Positions 41,206 to 52,643 are shown, numbered from the stretch's first letter. The stretch: 64,000 bases of DNA from Melastoma dodecandrum (GCA_029817715.1 JARUPY010000539.1:4811501-4875500); one strand, 5' to 3'. Notes: generated from the sequence alone by a model not told the origin. Numbers and translations: made by a program.

Positions 41206-42475
41206 ATTGTTTTTTTGCTCACTTCAGGTTGTGTGGTCTCCTGAGATTCTTTCTTTTAGATATCTCCAGATAAAATCGGAAACATTTTATTTTTCTTCTT
41301 TTATTATTAGTACATGTGGAGTTCGCCGACGACATTATCTGTCGGATGCGGACAATTCCAATGATGTTTTTCGACGAGGAATGATGAAAATATTTTTGTT
41401 ACCAATGAACGTGAAAACACAGTATTTACTTTTGAAATTGGGTAACTCTCGAACTCGGTCACGATTCACTTTTAAAGAAATTAACTTTTATAAAGTTGAG
41501 TTCGTCTCCGATCAAAGCCGAGTTCGTCTTTCTCGAGTGAAATTGCTGAATTCAGTTTTTTAAAAATCGAGTTCCGTAAACAACTTCTAAGTGACTCGAA
41601 AGTCGGATTTCTTAAGATAACAGGCATCCATCCTCGTTCATCCGTGTTTTCCGCTCAACGTGAAGTCGAGTTTTTCATAGTTGTCTCGTTCTGTTACACA
41701 TTGCTTTATCTCTTCTCGATAGCGCGCAGCACCAAAACCACCTCCTCACTTCCCGTCGAGGATGATCGTGTGAATCGCTGATGCTCGAGATCGCACATCG
41801 ACACTAGGCATCTTCTCAGTCCATGCCGATGGATGATTGTATTGGGGATGGGATCGGGCAGACCACAATCGATGATGATGGGCTCCGGGAAGTTCAGTTC
41901 CTTTACCAGGTAGTAAGATCGAGTTTTGAGTTGACTATCTTCCCAATTCAGTTATTACTAAAGAAGATAATAGACTTCCAGAAAAATATCAAGGGGGTGT
42001 AGCAAGCAGGGGTCCCAAAAACGAGTCTTCTCAGGGTAAGCCTTTTATTTTTGATCGAAGGATAAAAAGTAGGTAGAAGGTTCAGTAGCCGATCCAGGCC
42101 GGCTCGCGGCATGTACAGCGTTTCCGCTCTTATTGCTACAAGAGAACGCAGGCAGTTGAGATCCACGGTCGCCCTGATATACATAGACTTTCTACAACTT
42201 ACATCTCCGACGAGCGGTCAGCTAGACGAAGTGCTACAAACATAATTAATAACTGGCCTGGATGACACTTCTCTCGAGTAACGAGTCTTTTTAATTCGCG
42301 GCCAGGTACCAGAAATAAGATCTAAAACACCCCAGCAGTTTCTCATGAAAACCCAACTAGCCGCCACGATTTTACTAATAAATAAGAAGCTCTATATACT
42401 AATCTACGAGCAAGCATGCATACCTCGGACGGCTGCGTGCACGGGTATTCTGCTAGCAGAGAAGACAACGTTGCC
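41206..42475. other. Intergenic region, no gene supported
   Basis: This begins with the LTPG upstream region, followed by sequence in which variants of gagttcgtct recur (41500-41720), suggesting a decayed repeat. No recognisable protein is seen. Confidence 0.4.
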
Positions 42476-42823
42476 CTAAAAGATGAGGCCACTCAAGACA
42501 GGTTGGAAGGTTATGAGGGCAACAAGCAGCACAAGGACAAGAGCAACTCCCCATGTTGACCCACCTGCTCGGTGGATAGCGCAGGGCTCGGATCCAGGGA
42601 TAGGGATGCTGAGCTGGTCGGCCGAAGAGAGCCAGTGGACTAATATGACTATGAGCAGAGGTGAGATCACAAGCAGGCGTTGCAGGAGCTCTGACACGGT
42701 CGCCATGACTACGCCATAGACAATGTAGTTGAAGATGCCGCCGGCGAGAATGGACACTGCAGTGACTATCCACTGCTCCGAGAAGTTGAAACCTGCAATG
42801 ATAGTTCTAGCTGTCGAAACCAT
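42476..42823 (-). CDS. Small multi-span membrane protein, plant-specific, function unknown, 115 aa
   Basis: The start at 42823 gives MVSTARTIIAGFNFSEQW; an in-frame upstream extension to 42850 is possible. It has two or three strongly hydrophobic segments (WIVTAVSILAGGIFNYIVYG, LLVISPLLIVILVHWLS and a C-terminal WGVALVLVLLVALITF). A short polar loop, DQLSIPIPGSEPCAIHRAGG, is interposed. The layout fits a conserved small plant membrane protein, but I cannot name the family or a role. The sequence around 42800 also contains an acceptor-like TTGCAG, so an upstream exon is possible. Confidence 0.55.
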   Translation of the reverse strand: MVSTARTIIAGFNFSEQWIVTAVSILAGGIFNYIVYGVVMATVSELLQRLLVISPLLIVILVHWLSSADQLSIPIPGSEPCAIHRAGGSTWGVALVLVLLVALITFQPVLSGLIF

Positions 42824-43206
42824 GAGAATGCTCTGGAAGTGAAAACACAACTACTGACGTCTACAAGTGGACGTAGTTTTACCCAAGACTGTCGGTTAAA
42901 ACGACATATCTTTTTGTCTGAAAACACGCGAGCATTGAAATTTAATTACTCAGTTTTACAGGACAAGTCCTTCTCCCAAATTTATCACACCATCTTGATA
43001 AGCACAAAACGGACCATCTTCTTATATACACAAACGTAAATCCAAATCTATTTACTCAAACGGCATAAGCATATGACCGTAGTTCGAAATCAACTGACCT
43101 TCTGGATGATTTGGTTCATCAGCTGATTTCTTGGCTCTTTCAGAAAAGAAGCAGGATAAAAAAATGCCCCGAGTAAAGTTGCGAGAAACAAACTTCCTTT
43201 TTCATT
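42824..43206. other. Short intergenic stretch, upstream of the membrane protein and 3' of the PPR gene
   Basis: AT-rich, with no coding sequence seen. Confidence 0.5.
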
Positions 43207-44692
43207 TCATCCGCCAGTAAAGACAGTCAATGCCTCTTGCACGAAGCCGTCACTCCCTTCCATCCAACTGTATCCGGGAACCTTCTTCAGCCCTATCTTC
43301 GTCATGGATAACCTCGTATCAGCCACATGAGACCAACTAGATGAAAGGGAAGCTGCATTTGCAGCGAGCACGTAGTTAGCTCCAACATTGGGTTCTGATT
43401 CAATCAGTAGTCTCCTTAATTCATCGTCTCCCTCAACAACCAGACCATGGTATCTGCAAGATGCGATGAAACTCCTTAGTATTACAGGATTCGGTCCCAT
43501 CGGCATGATCTTTATGATGCCGTAAGCCTCATCGATTAACCCAGCCCTTCCGAGTATGTCAACCATGCATCCGTAATGCTCCATGGATGGTTCAAGACCG
43601 TAATCTCCTTTCATCGATTGAAAGTACTTCCAACCTTTATCCACGAGACCCGAATGGCTACAACAAGTCAAGATCACAGTGAATGCCAAGCTATCCGGTG
43701 TCACCCCAGAGTTTTCCATCTCCGTAAATAGCGCAATGGCATCTTCCCCCCTGCCATGGTGTGCGAGGCACGAAAGCATGACAGTCCAGCACTGTAAATT
43801 CTTCTGCTCTATTGACCGGAAAACTCGCACAGCACTCTCAATGGAACCACGCTGTGAATACATGCTTAGAAGAGCTGTCCCCAGAGCAGAATCCAGACAT
43901 AAGCTGTTCACGACGATGTGTGAATGAACAGATAGCCCTGCCATACGGTTCGACACATGCCCACAAGAGGGGAGCAGGCTTACCAAGGTGACATTGTTCG
44001 GCTTTATATTGTTTCGTATCATGGAACGAAAAACTTCCAAAGCATCATTTGGACAATCACTGCAAAAAAGGGTGTTTTTTTTTTTTCAAAATGCGAATCA
44101 CGAACCAAACGTAGTAGAAGCGGTAGAAAGGCAACAACCGATCGTACCAAGTGACGTAAGCCGCGATCAACAAACTCCACGAAGTCACGTCCCTTTCGGG
44201 CATTTCATCGAACACCTTACGGGCCATAACAATCTCATCAAACTCAGTGTACATCCTCAGAAGCGCGTCGCCAACGTACTTGTCGCCACCAAGTCCATCC
44301 TTTACGACCAACCCATGAACCCCGCGCCCATCCCAAACCCTGAGTCCCTTCCTACAGGCCATGATCACGAAAGGGTACGAGTAACTATCTGCATGTATCC
44401 CGTTCTGCCTCATCCGACGGAAAATCTTCAGCGACTCAGCCGGGTCGGGGCTATTCGCGTAGGACCTTATCATGGTGTTCCAGGAGAACGGGGGAGGGGT
44501 CCCAGGGATGAAGCTGCGGAAGAGCGAGGCGGCGAGGGGGAGCGAGATCGAGGACGCAATCTGGATCAGTCGGGAGGTCAGGTAAGGGTAGGATACCAAG
44601 ATCGAGGCCTTGAGGAGCAGGGGGAGGGTACGGAGGAGGTCTGAGGTGGTTTTCGACTGTTGGATTAGGGTTTCCGCTTGGCGGGAAATCAT
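43207..44692 (-). CDS. Pentatricopeptide-repeat protein, PLS class with E-type tail, 465 aa, 2 exons
   Basis: Exon 1 is 44692-44148 and exon 2 is 44059-43207, joined in phase across an 86-base intron (GTACGA...TTGCAG) that restores ...AYVTCDCPNDALEVF. The N-terminus may be an organelle-targeting peptide. PPR repeats follow, with typical strings FSWNTMIRSYANSPDPAESL, ARKVFDEMPERDVTSWSLLI, CWTVMLSCLAHHGRGEDAIA and EHYGCMVDILGRAGLIDEAY. The C-terminus KKVPGYSWME... is the E motif. PPR proteins bind organelle RNA and the E class often takes part in C-to-U editing; no DYW domain is present, so a partner would be needed (inference). At 465 aa it is short for the class. A divergent neighbour starts only 87 bases away. 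Confidence 0.88.
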
Positions 44693-44779
44693 GGTTTGAT
44701 TTGATCAAAATCAGGAATGGAATTTAATAGATATGATAACGGCGGCCACTCATTTCTGCGGCTCGTCATCCGGAAAACG
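44693..44779. promoter_or_regulatory. Very short divergent intergenic region between the PPR and zinc-finger genes
   Basis: Only 87 bases separate the two annotated start codons (44692 and 44780). An in-frame upstream ATG at 44717 would reduce this to 24 bases. A single bidirectional promoter, with leaders overlapping the opposite gene, is likely. Confidence 0.5.
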
Positions 44780-45884
44780 ATGACGACGCCATTCCCATCG
44801 GCATCGGCATCGTCATTGTCGTCTTCTTCTTCTCCGTATCGTGGCAGCGTCTTCCTTCCGCCTCGACCCCGGCCACGCCGTAATCCTTCCTTCCTCTTCT
44901 TCCTTTCTCTCTTTCACTAACTGCTCCGTAATTTGTTATCCGTTTGCTTTCGTCGGGGCGATTCATCGCAGTTACCAAGTCAAGGCCCAGCAGGATCTGC
45001 GCTAGAAGCTGTGGCGGTACCGGCAGCTCCGAGGACGATTCATACTCCACGACTTCTTTGGCTGCCGAGGTATTTGTGTGGTTTGAGCTACTCGGAACTT
45101 TTGTTACTAGTCTGTTGGAAACTAGACGTTGCTTTGCGGACAGTTAATTAACTCTCGCGGCTGCAGGGGACCAATTCATCCACCACGACAAGGCGATGGT
45201 GCCTCGGCTGCTTGTGTACTTCTATAGCTTTGATCAGCAAGGGCGGCACATCTGTTGCTGTGCCGAAGGCGACTTCTCAGAATGGGATGGAAAGAGCCGT
45301 CTGCCGAAACTGTGGAGGCAGCGGAGCCGTGCTTTGTATGTTTAACCAAACTCTCCATCTGAATGTTCTTTGTCGACTCGTAGATTTGATAAAGTTTCCG
45401 CTTAGTTGTTTCCTCGAGCCAGCCATTGACTTTTCCAGCCGCAACTTCAGTTGAAGTCTGGATGATAGCTGAGTGTTGAAAAATAAGAGTTTGATCGATG
45501 TACATGCTTCTTGAGAGTTATTAGAACGGCAAGGGTGGAAATGACCACTGTAAGTTAATCGGATAATCTGTGTTGCAGGCGACATGTGCGGTGGTACAGG
45601 GAAATGGAAAGCTCTGAACAGGAAACGTGCAAAGGATGTTTATGAGTTCACCGAATGCCCAAATTGTTATGGTAAGAAGGGGGCGTACTTCATTTGCTGT
45701 TATTCCTCGTATTGGCAGGAACTCGTGTACGATGCATATTTATTCTTCGACAGGTAGGGGGAAGCTGGTGTGTCCCGTTTGCCTTGGCACGGGTTTACCG
45801 AACAATAAAGGGCTCCTAAGGCGGCCTGATGCACGTGAATTGCTTGATAAGATGTACAATGGTCGCCTGCTGCCAAAATCTTAG
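44780..45884 (+). CDS. Plastid-type DnaJ-like zinc-finger protein (BSD2/LQY1/PSA2-like Cys-rich domain), 196 aa, 5 exons
   Basis: Exons: 44780-44879, 44972-45069, 45167-45335, 45579-45671, 45754-45884, in phase. The N-terminus ([20 protein letters not shown]) is Ser-rich and basic and looks like a chloroplast transit peptide. The C-terminal half carries four CxxC modules of the DnaJ central zinc domain: [24 protein letters not shown] and CPVCLGTG. There is no J domain. The tail [18 protein letters not shown] is conserved-looking. Proteins of this shape act as plastid assembly chaperones or thiol-disulfide factors; which one this is cannot be decided. Confidence 0.85.
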
Positions 45885-46144
45885 GATTTAGCTTCCAGAT
45901 GTACCCCCTGAAACTGAGTCAATGGGAGTCTGTGGCATTGTCCAGGAACTACGAGCAGCAATCTGCTGAGGAGCCAAGTCCGATACAGGCCTCCGAATGC
46001 GGTTTAGTCATAGCTTTCCCCACTGTTATCTGCCTTGAAACTAGGCAGCATGATCTCTGTCATCTGTATAATTTCTGTGAAATATATTAGACACGAACTA
46101 CTCGACTCAGTCTACCTTCCTTAGTTGAACTCAATTGAGCAAAG
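45885..46144. other. 3' UTR of the zinc-finger gene
   Basis: Immediately after the stop the sequence becomes AT-richer and carries no further recognised frame. Confidence 0.5.
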
Positions 46145-48390
46145 TGTTGTTGAGCCTGAGCTATACGTTGCTACACTGCAGTAAGTCGTTACTGTTTTGC
46201 TACGCTTGCTCACTGGAAATTTGGAAATAATATTTCCTTTGGCAAAATATTTTGGATTATTAAATATATCGGATCCTCTTATTAGGCAACTCAAAATCAG
46301 AATATTTTCTTTCCAACTAAAGATTTGGAAACAATATATAAGCGAAGTTATCGCTTGAGGAATTTCCAGACCGTTGAGCAGGTATCTGCTCAGATTGGTC
46401 TGATCTATTGATATTATGGAAATCAATCATTTGGACACCGTCACGAAGTTTCTCCAATAGAAATCAGACAAGGTTCTCAGATATTATTCTGACAATAAAT
46501 CACACGATGATGACGTGTGCGTAAGAAATGCATTGCTGCATCGCTTGAGAAGTGTTTCGCTACGCTTGAGAAGTGTGTTGCTACACTACTGCAAAGCAAT
46601 ACTGCATTACTGCGCTACAATTACCTAAATAAAGGAATAATTATTATTCCAACTGGATTATTTTGATTTTATCATATTTAATGATAAATTACATTATGAT
46701 TACGTTCGAGGATTAGATGACTATGCTTTGAGATATTTGAAAATGGAATATCTAATTATAACAACATTTTCTATCCTATCTTATCTCTACGACCACTTAA
46801 GAATAATGATATTTCTGTTTTGTCGTTGATAATGATTAGGATAACAATCTCTGCTGATGATTGGATCAGATTATACGAATTAGAAAAGTTGACAGAGATT
46901 TTCTTCCTTATTTGTCATTGTGATCGTTGAACAGCTGTTCGCTGATTCGGATTACAACTTACTGAAGGCTGATTTTTGGGAAACGAATTATCTGATTCAC
47001 TCCATATTAATACCAGACGACACTTATACATAAAATAACAAATCTGTGTGGTCTGAGTGGTTGTCCAAAGTCTGTGTGATCTGAGTGAAGCTTTGAGGAT
47101 CGACGGAGAGCAGAAGGTGCTAAGTGATCGCTTGATTCTTATATCTTGCAATCTGCGTGTGAGAGTGTCAAGGGCTGAGTGCGACCTTGATCGTCGTGAG
47201 AGGGACTGTGTGTCCTCGGTGCGTTCAACGAGCGGCTGGCGAATTGTCTAGGGAAAGCTAAGTGAATACCTATACTGATTGCAGTAACCAGTTGCTGACC
47301 CGTCGGCAAGAAGCCGTTCTTGTTGTGTCTTTTCGCAGGGAAGTCTCGAACCGACGGAGTTTGAGCAGTGAAACATGCACTTGCGAGAGTGCGCCAGAAG
47401 TCTCGTGCCTGCAGGGTAGAGCAGGAGTTGGGAACGTCGCCGGAGAGAAAAGAGGTCCTCCCGAGTACAGGGGTGCTGTGCAGAAGTCTCAACCTCCTGA
47501 GGAACAGTAGAACAGGTTGCGTGGGAGTCACCGGAGCTGAAAATTCCACCCTATGCACTGGGTATGCAGTGCAGTGAGTCACGACCGTGGTAACTGTGCA
47601 CGTCCGAACTGAGTGTAGGATGGATACCGCAACTTCGCTGTGTGAGAAGTCAGGTTTTGCTGTGTGAGGAACCAATATCTGTTATGTTTCTTTTCTATTC
47701 TAAGTGACTGGCTTTGTGGTTGTCTCTTGAGTACCTATTGGCTCATCTCGAGAAGAGACAGAAACTGTGTGAAAATCCTCTGCTGAGCTATTAAGTGCTG
47801 AAGCATTCCACTGCAGTGAAACAAAAACGGGTTGCTCTTAGAGAAGTCGTTCTTCACTATAAGGAATCATTTGTGAGAATTTATACTTTAGCATAACGTT
47901 GTCTTTGCACTTTGATAGACAGGCTTACGCCTAAGCGACAACGTACTGTGTGGGAATTCTTTGAGCAATCAACTGCTGAGCGTGAGCATCATTCTGCTGG
48001 AAACGAGAAGACGTCCACTGTGTGAGGAGCTGATCGTTGCCAAGAGTGATCTACTTTTGTAAAGGATTCTAAATCTCACTTTGTGATAAACCAAAAGCCT
48101 GGTGCAAGGGCTCTTTGCACTCATTATATTATATAGTGGAATCACCTCATTGGTGGAAAGTGGACGTAGGTCGATTAAGGCCGAACCACTATAAACTATT
48201 ATGTCCCTTACGATTACCCAAACACTCGTACGAAAACTTACTCGATCAAATCGTAACGGTTACAGCGAATCAGATCTCATTCTGAAAAACGCTTTGCTGT
48301 GATACAGTACGCTTCCTCTTACACTGAAAAAGGGCGAAAAAGTTAAAATCATTAATTCACCCCCTCTTAGTGCGCTTGAACGATCCAACA
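46145..48390 (+). mobile_element. Probable solo LTR of a SIRE/Maximus-type copia retrotransposon
   Basis: The 3' end (about 48330-48390) reads aattcaccccctcttagtg...cgatccaaca. This is the characteristic C-rich ending of large SIRE-like copia LTRs, closing in CA. Inside are no gag-pol genes but many repeats of short words such as gttgctacac and gctacgcttg. The 5' boundary is uncertain: the word repeats begin near 46145. A TG at 46222 preceded by AAATT matches AAATT just after the 3' end (48391-48395), which would be a 5-bp target duplication. No second LTR or internal region is nearby, so a solo LTR is the simplest reading. Confidence 0.5.
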
Positions 48391-48592
48391 AAATTTTATG
48401 TTTGCTGCCGCAAATCTAATATACGGTTCTACTCCAAACGATACATCATAATCAAGTAACCCTCTTTGATTTCTTGTTGAGGACTGCATGATGCCTGCCG
48501 GCCTGCCTGCCTCAGTGATCACTTCAACAATCATCTTCAAGACACGTGAAAGTGATCTTGGAAGGTGCGTATGGAGCAAGGTATGAGCACAA

Positions 48593-49075
48593 TTATCCCG
48601 AGTTTGGGAGTCGGCTGAGAACCGAGTACTCCGGCTTGTTGTGTTCACACTCGTAGTCAAGGTGTACGAATGCCCGCTCGACTTCCGGCAGTTTTTCAAG
48701 CTTTATCTGGACGGTTTTCCCCATTAGTATGGGCTTCTTTCAGGGGTATTTCCTATGGCAGCTCCATGTCTACCTATGCCAATAGTGGAAACAGCATCGA
48801 TATGCAGAGAGTTTCATGGTTAATGTGGCCATGTCGATGATACGAATCAGCAATTGCGCAATATAAAGCATCTCGACGACATAGAATTTCGGAAGTACTA
48901 AGCTAGAAAATCGCAGCTAAATGAACATGCTGAGAAATACTCACCTCCACAAAATAAAGCACGCCGGTGGTATTAGCACGGACGGTGTCAATGCGCTTGA
49001 CATTAGGGCGTCTAATGACTAGGTAAGTCAACTTCTGAAGCACTTCAGGAGAAGCCGATTGTCCGACAAGAGAAA
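48593..49075 (-). pseudogene. Truncated cation-efflux (metal tolerance protein, MTP9-11-like) pseudogene, last two exons
   Basis: The upper exon, 49075-48945, reads like the MTP C-terminal region (SASPEVLQKLTYLVIR, then IDTVRA and GVLYFVE) and keeps its splice sites. The lower exon, 48773-48593, continues VDMELP but then meets an in-frame TAG where Glu is expected. A frame change follows before KLEKLPEVERAFVHLDYECE and EYSVLSRLPNSG. All upstream exons encoding the metal-transporting membrane part are missing. CDF/MTP proteins move Mn or Zn into vacuole or Golgi; this copy cannot. Confidence 0.82.
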
Positions 49076-50458
49076 CTGCACAAAGTCGCCAGGTCCATAA
49101 ACAATAGCGAGAACAAAAGGAGAATAAAAAGGTTAGCTTTGCTTTAGGAGGCAGACGAGTGCCGGCATTTTCCGTGAGTGTCCCTGACCAGTTAGTGAAG
49201 GTGCAGAGTGGCTGGACAATGGCGACGGACGGCAGGGTCGATCCGCTGATAGAACTTATCTCCGAGAAGAGCTGTTGCTAGACCTACTATGTTTATTATG
49301 ACGTCGAAAGGGGGTTGATAAAGTATTAAGCATGCATATTTGGATATGGATAATGAATGATTTTTTGTTGTTGTGTTGGTGTCGTTTTGGGGTTGTTGGT
49401 GGGAAGAAGATCGCATCTCTCCATGCACAACCAGTGTGCATTGATCTCTCCAAGCACAACCGGTCAAACTTGTTTCGGTTAAAATTCGATTTTGATTGGA
49501 GTTCATTAATAAAACCAAAGCAGGTCGAACTTTAAAACTTACTAACCAATGGATCGCGAGTTATATATATTATATAATAAATATTAATATTTGTTTGTGT
49601 TCAAACTATATCTTATTTCTGATTGAAATCGTTTTTCGTTTTCGAGACTGTCGAGCCGAGTTTGAACCTATCACGCGGAATTCAAGCTATATTTGTTTTT
49701 GAAATTGTCGAAACGAGTTTAGACTCCGTCTGAATTTAAACTTTTAGAGCCGAACTCGAGCTCTTTATAGTTGGAACGAACCAAGTTTAAACTCAAAGTT
49801 GTTGGCTCGATTGAACTTGAGCTCGATGCCGAGCTATATATTCGTGTTATGGAGTCGAGTATGCTCGGCTGGTTTTTAACGCCGATGAAAAGTGGGAAAG
49901 ATGGATCACCTTTAAAGCGAACGTAATGGCAAACGTCGTAGCCTCACTTTCCGTCTTAACGATTTGTATAATGGATTAACCTGTGGGCCCCGACTCTCCC
50001 ACCAAATTTTGGTGGGGAACGTCTTTGTCATCGTCATCGTCCTCATCCTCATCCACCAATATAAATTAAAATCAATTTATTATTATTATTAATATTAACA
50101 ATACACGCACATGAAATAAATGGGTAGTTGTATATTTTGTCATTAATTTTGAATAACTCATTACAAACTCATTAGAATTAAGTGTTGGCTGTCGGGGGTG
50201 GTCAAAGCACGATTTTAATGACCCTCGAGGGAGGGATGGAGGGGGGAACTTTCAACGCTGACGTCGTGTTTTGTCGTCCCCCTTCTTCTTCTTCTTCTTC
50301 TTCCCCTCACCTTCCCTTGCACGACTCATTCAATTATTTACTCTTATATATATACATACATATGCCCCCCCCTGAAGAGGAACAACTAGAAGAAGAAGAA
50401 GAAGAAGAAGAGGAAGATTACGCTTTGAGTTTTCTTTTGTGTGCTACTTTTAGAGTCA
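49076..50458. other. Intergenic region with diverged Ser/Glu-type repeats and promoter of the next gene
   Basis: The stretch 49600-49870 repeats variants of gagccgagtttgaac and gctcgagctcg, a pattern common in plant repeat families; I could not classify it. The right end has a CT-rich run (50283-50303), a TATA-like tatatatatacat (50344-50356) and a (GAA)n tract (50389-50416) in the leader of the 83-aa gene. Confidence 0.5.
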
Positions 50459-50710
50459 ATGGAATTCCCGGGGATGGAAGATCTCCTGGTGAAGGTTGCG
50501 ATGTTCGTGGTGGTGCAGGCCCTCGTCTACCTCATCCTCTCCAACTCCTCCACAGTCTTCGACAAGAAAGTCAAGAGATCCCTCAGCTTCAAGCCCGTCC
50601 GCTCCAGCAGCATACGCAGGATGCTGGCAGCCATCTCCGACCTCCCAGTCGGAGTCGAGCCTTCTCCCACCACCCCTGCAGCCGGGGTTAGGCCAATCTG
50701 GGAGGAATGA
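50459..50710 (+). CDS. Small plant protein of unknown function, 83 aa, one N-terminal hydrophobic segment
   Basis: The ATG at 50459 gives MEFPGMEDLLVKVAMFVVVQ, with a single hydrophobic segment (VAMFVVVQALVYLILS). A basic, Ser-rich tail follows (KKVKRSLSFKPVRSSSIRRM). This layout resembles a plant family of small uncharacterised proteins that I cannot name. A leader with a TATA box at about 50344-50356 and a (GAA)n repeat precedes it. The gene is intact and compact, lying between decayed elements. Confidence 0.6.
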   Translation: MEFPGMEDLLVKVAMFVVVQALVYLILSNSSTVFDKKVKRSLSFKPVRSSSIRRMLAAISDLPVGVEPSPTTPAAGVRPIWEE

Positions 50711-51398
50711 GTTTCCGTCTACAGGAAGATTTCATTTTTTGTTTTCGTAAGATATTGACAGGCATGTTAATATTATCAGCGTTTGGCTTTCGGAAAGGAC
50801 TTGATTGATTGATTTTTTGTTCGTGCACGTAATTATTTTGTTAAGAGATGATAAGTCTTTTCGTTGTTTTTGGGAAAGTGATTTAGAATCCCCTCTTTGA
50901 GAAGAACAAGAACAATTTGGTTTGATTGTATTACGAAAGGAGTGTAGGGGGGGCCTGCTCCTGAATGTTATTTATGTCAGATTGGAGAAAAGTAAAATTT
51001 GTGTTAGTGCATAGACATCGTTGACCCGGGGCCACTTCTACGGAGCAGCCAGCCCACCAGATGAAACTTTCTATTTTAAGGCGAAGTTATCGTATTAATT
51101 AACGAATTTCGAAATTTAATACCATTTTTAACGAAATAGTTTACGGATTAACGCTGTTTAGGATTAAAACTCGACGGAAAAATGTAGAGAAAGCCTCGAC
51201 GTATCGAAAGGAAAAGGGAAATGAAAAAGGAACAAGTAGGGTAGTGGTAGCCGGTAGTCGCCTTCACGCAGTGAAGGAATCTCGGCAAGGGGGTCACGTA
51301 TTGGGCTTTCGGCCATTTGGGTTCAGGCCCATCATCAGATCGTTATTTTCCATTCCACAACGACAAAAGAGTCCTTTCAAGCCACGACCCTCCTCCTC
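50711..51398. other. Intergenic, left flank of the LTR element
   Basis: No coding sequence is seen. The last five bases before the element read tcctc, a near match to the five after it (ccctc). Confidence 0.5.
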
Positions 51399-52540
51399 TG
51401 TTCGCCTATAGAACGGATCACGTCGGAAATATTTGGCAAAGGACTCACAGGAATCGAGTTGTGGTCGCCAGTAAGAAGATGCACAATTTTATTGAAATAA
51501 AATGCAAGTCTTACAATCTAACGAATTAAGAACAAGGGCTTACAGCCATCAAAAATGAAAAGGGTAAACGGTGTCAACGATGTGGAATCCTGTGACGGCG
51601 GAGAACTTGTGACGAAGGCCTTGGAAGCTCGCTCCGTCGGTGGTGGTCGCTGGCGGGAAGCTGTGACGAAGGCCCTACGAGCTCACTCCGTCGGTGGTGT
51701 CGCTGGCGGGGAATTGACGGCAAAGGCCCTACGAGCTCACTCTGTCGGTGGAAGGATAGTTGACCTACAAACCGGGTCGAGGTATCTAATTCCTAAGGTT
51801 GACGAACAAACTTCAGAGTTTTGGCTGTGTATGGTCGTGCTTTGTCTTTGGAAACTCCTTTGCTATTTATAGTGAGCTCGTACGTGTCTAACACGTAACG
51901 AGTGGATCTTGTTACAGATCGTGTCATAGATCGTGATCCCTAGTATCGTGGGAGTGTCCCAACAACTTCCCATGAGATACGGGATCACGTTCCTGAAAAT
52001 TAGAATCGGTTACGATTCTTAACAATCGTGATTTTAGGAATAAATAAATTTATTCCCATCTCGTCGACTTGCTTTGTTTGTACGGGCTTTGACTGCTGTA
52101 GTTGCCTTTGTTCAGGATAAGGTCGTCTTGACCCTATGAGTAGACCTAGCTACTATTGGGTCCTATTGGTAGTCATATCTTAGTGGTGAGTTGACCTAGT
52201 CGACTCTATACATGAGTCGTCTTTAGTAACTCCATTGTGGGTCGACTTCATCATGAGTTAACCCAACCGACCTCGTCATGAGTCGACCTGGGTGACTTTG
52301 TCATGAGCTAACCCAGTCGACTTCGTCATGAGTTAACCCAGTCGACTTCACTATGAGTCGACCTGGGCGACATCGTTATGAGTTAGCCCAGTCGACGTTG
52401 TCATGAGTCAGCCTGGGCGACTTCGTTCTGAGTTAGCCCAGTCGACTTTGTCATGAGTCGGCCTGGGCGACTTCGTTCTTAGGTAGTGTGATGATTCCTG
52501 GGCTCTAAGCCCAGGCCCAAAATTATTTACTATGTCAACA
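51399..52540 (-). repeat. 3' LTR (in element orientation) of the gag-only retrotransposon
   Basis: The element's right-reading copy on the minus strand. It contains a TATA box (minus-strand ctataaatag, 51863-51872), three imperfect copies of about 57-60 bases at about 51609-51750 and a longer tandem array at 52210-52490. The 105-aa open frame seen here on the plus strand (51555-51872) is an effect of the repeats and is identical in the other LTR. Confidence 0.9.
52210..52490. repeat. Imperfect ~30-bp tandem array within the LTR
   Basis: Units such as gagttaacccagtcgactt and gagtcgacctgggcgactt alternate about nine times. The same array occurs in the other LTR at about 54384-54664. Both LTR differences found (52271 vs 54445 and 52308 vs 54482) fall inside this array. 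Confidence 0.85.
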
Positions 52541-52555
52541 TAAGCCCCCCTTTTA
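52541..52555 (-). other. Polypurine tract of the gag-only element
   Basis: The minus-strand sequence taaaaggggggctta directly abuts the LTR start TGTTGACATAG, as expected for the plus-strand primer of reverse transcription. It fixes the element's orientation. Confidence 0.75.
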
Positions 52556-52643
52556 TGCTGGGTTAGCTATGCTGACTTAGCAAAAAATCACACCCTATAT
52601 AAGGGAGAGTGAGTGTCCTTTTCCCGCCCATCTCCTTACTTGC

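Noticed and set aside
47139..47675. 178-aa minus-strand frame
   Set aside because: It lies inside the probable LTR and has no recognisable protein features.
51555..51872. 105-aa plus-strand frame, repeated exactly at 53729-54046
   Set aside because: Its doubling is explained by the two LTRs, and its internal repeats by the LTR's own repeats; it is on the strand opposite to the element's genes.
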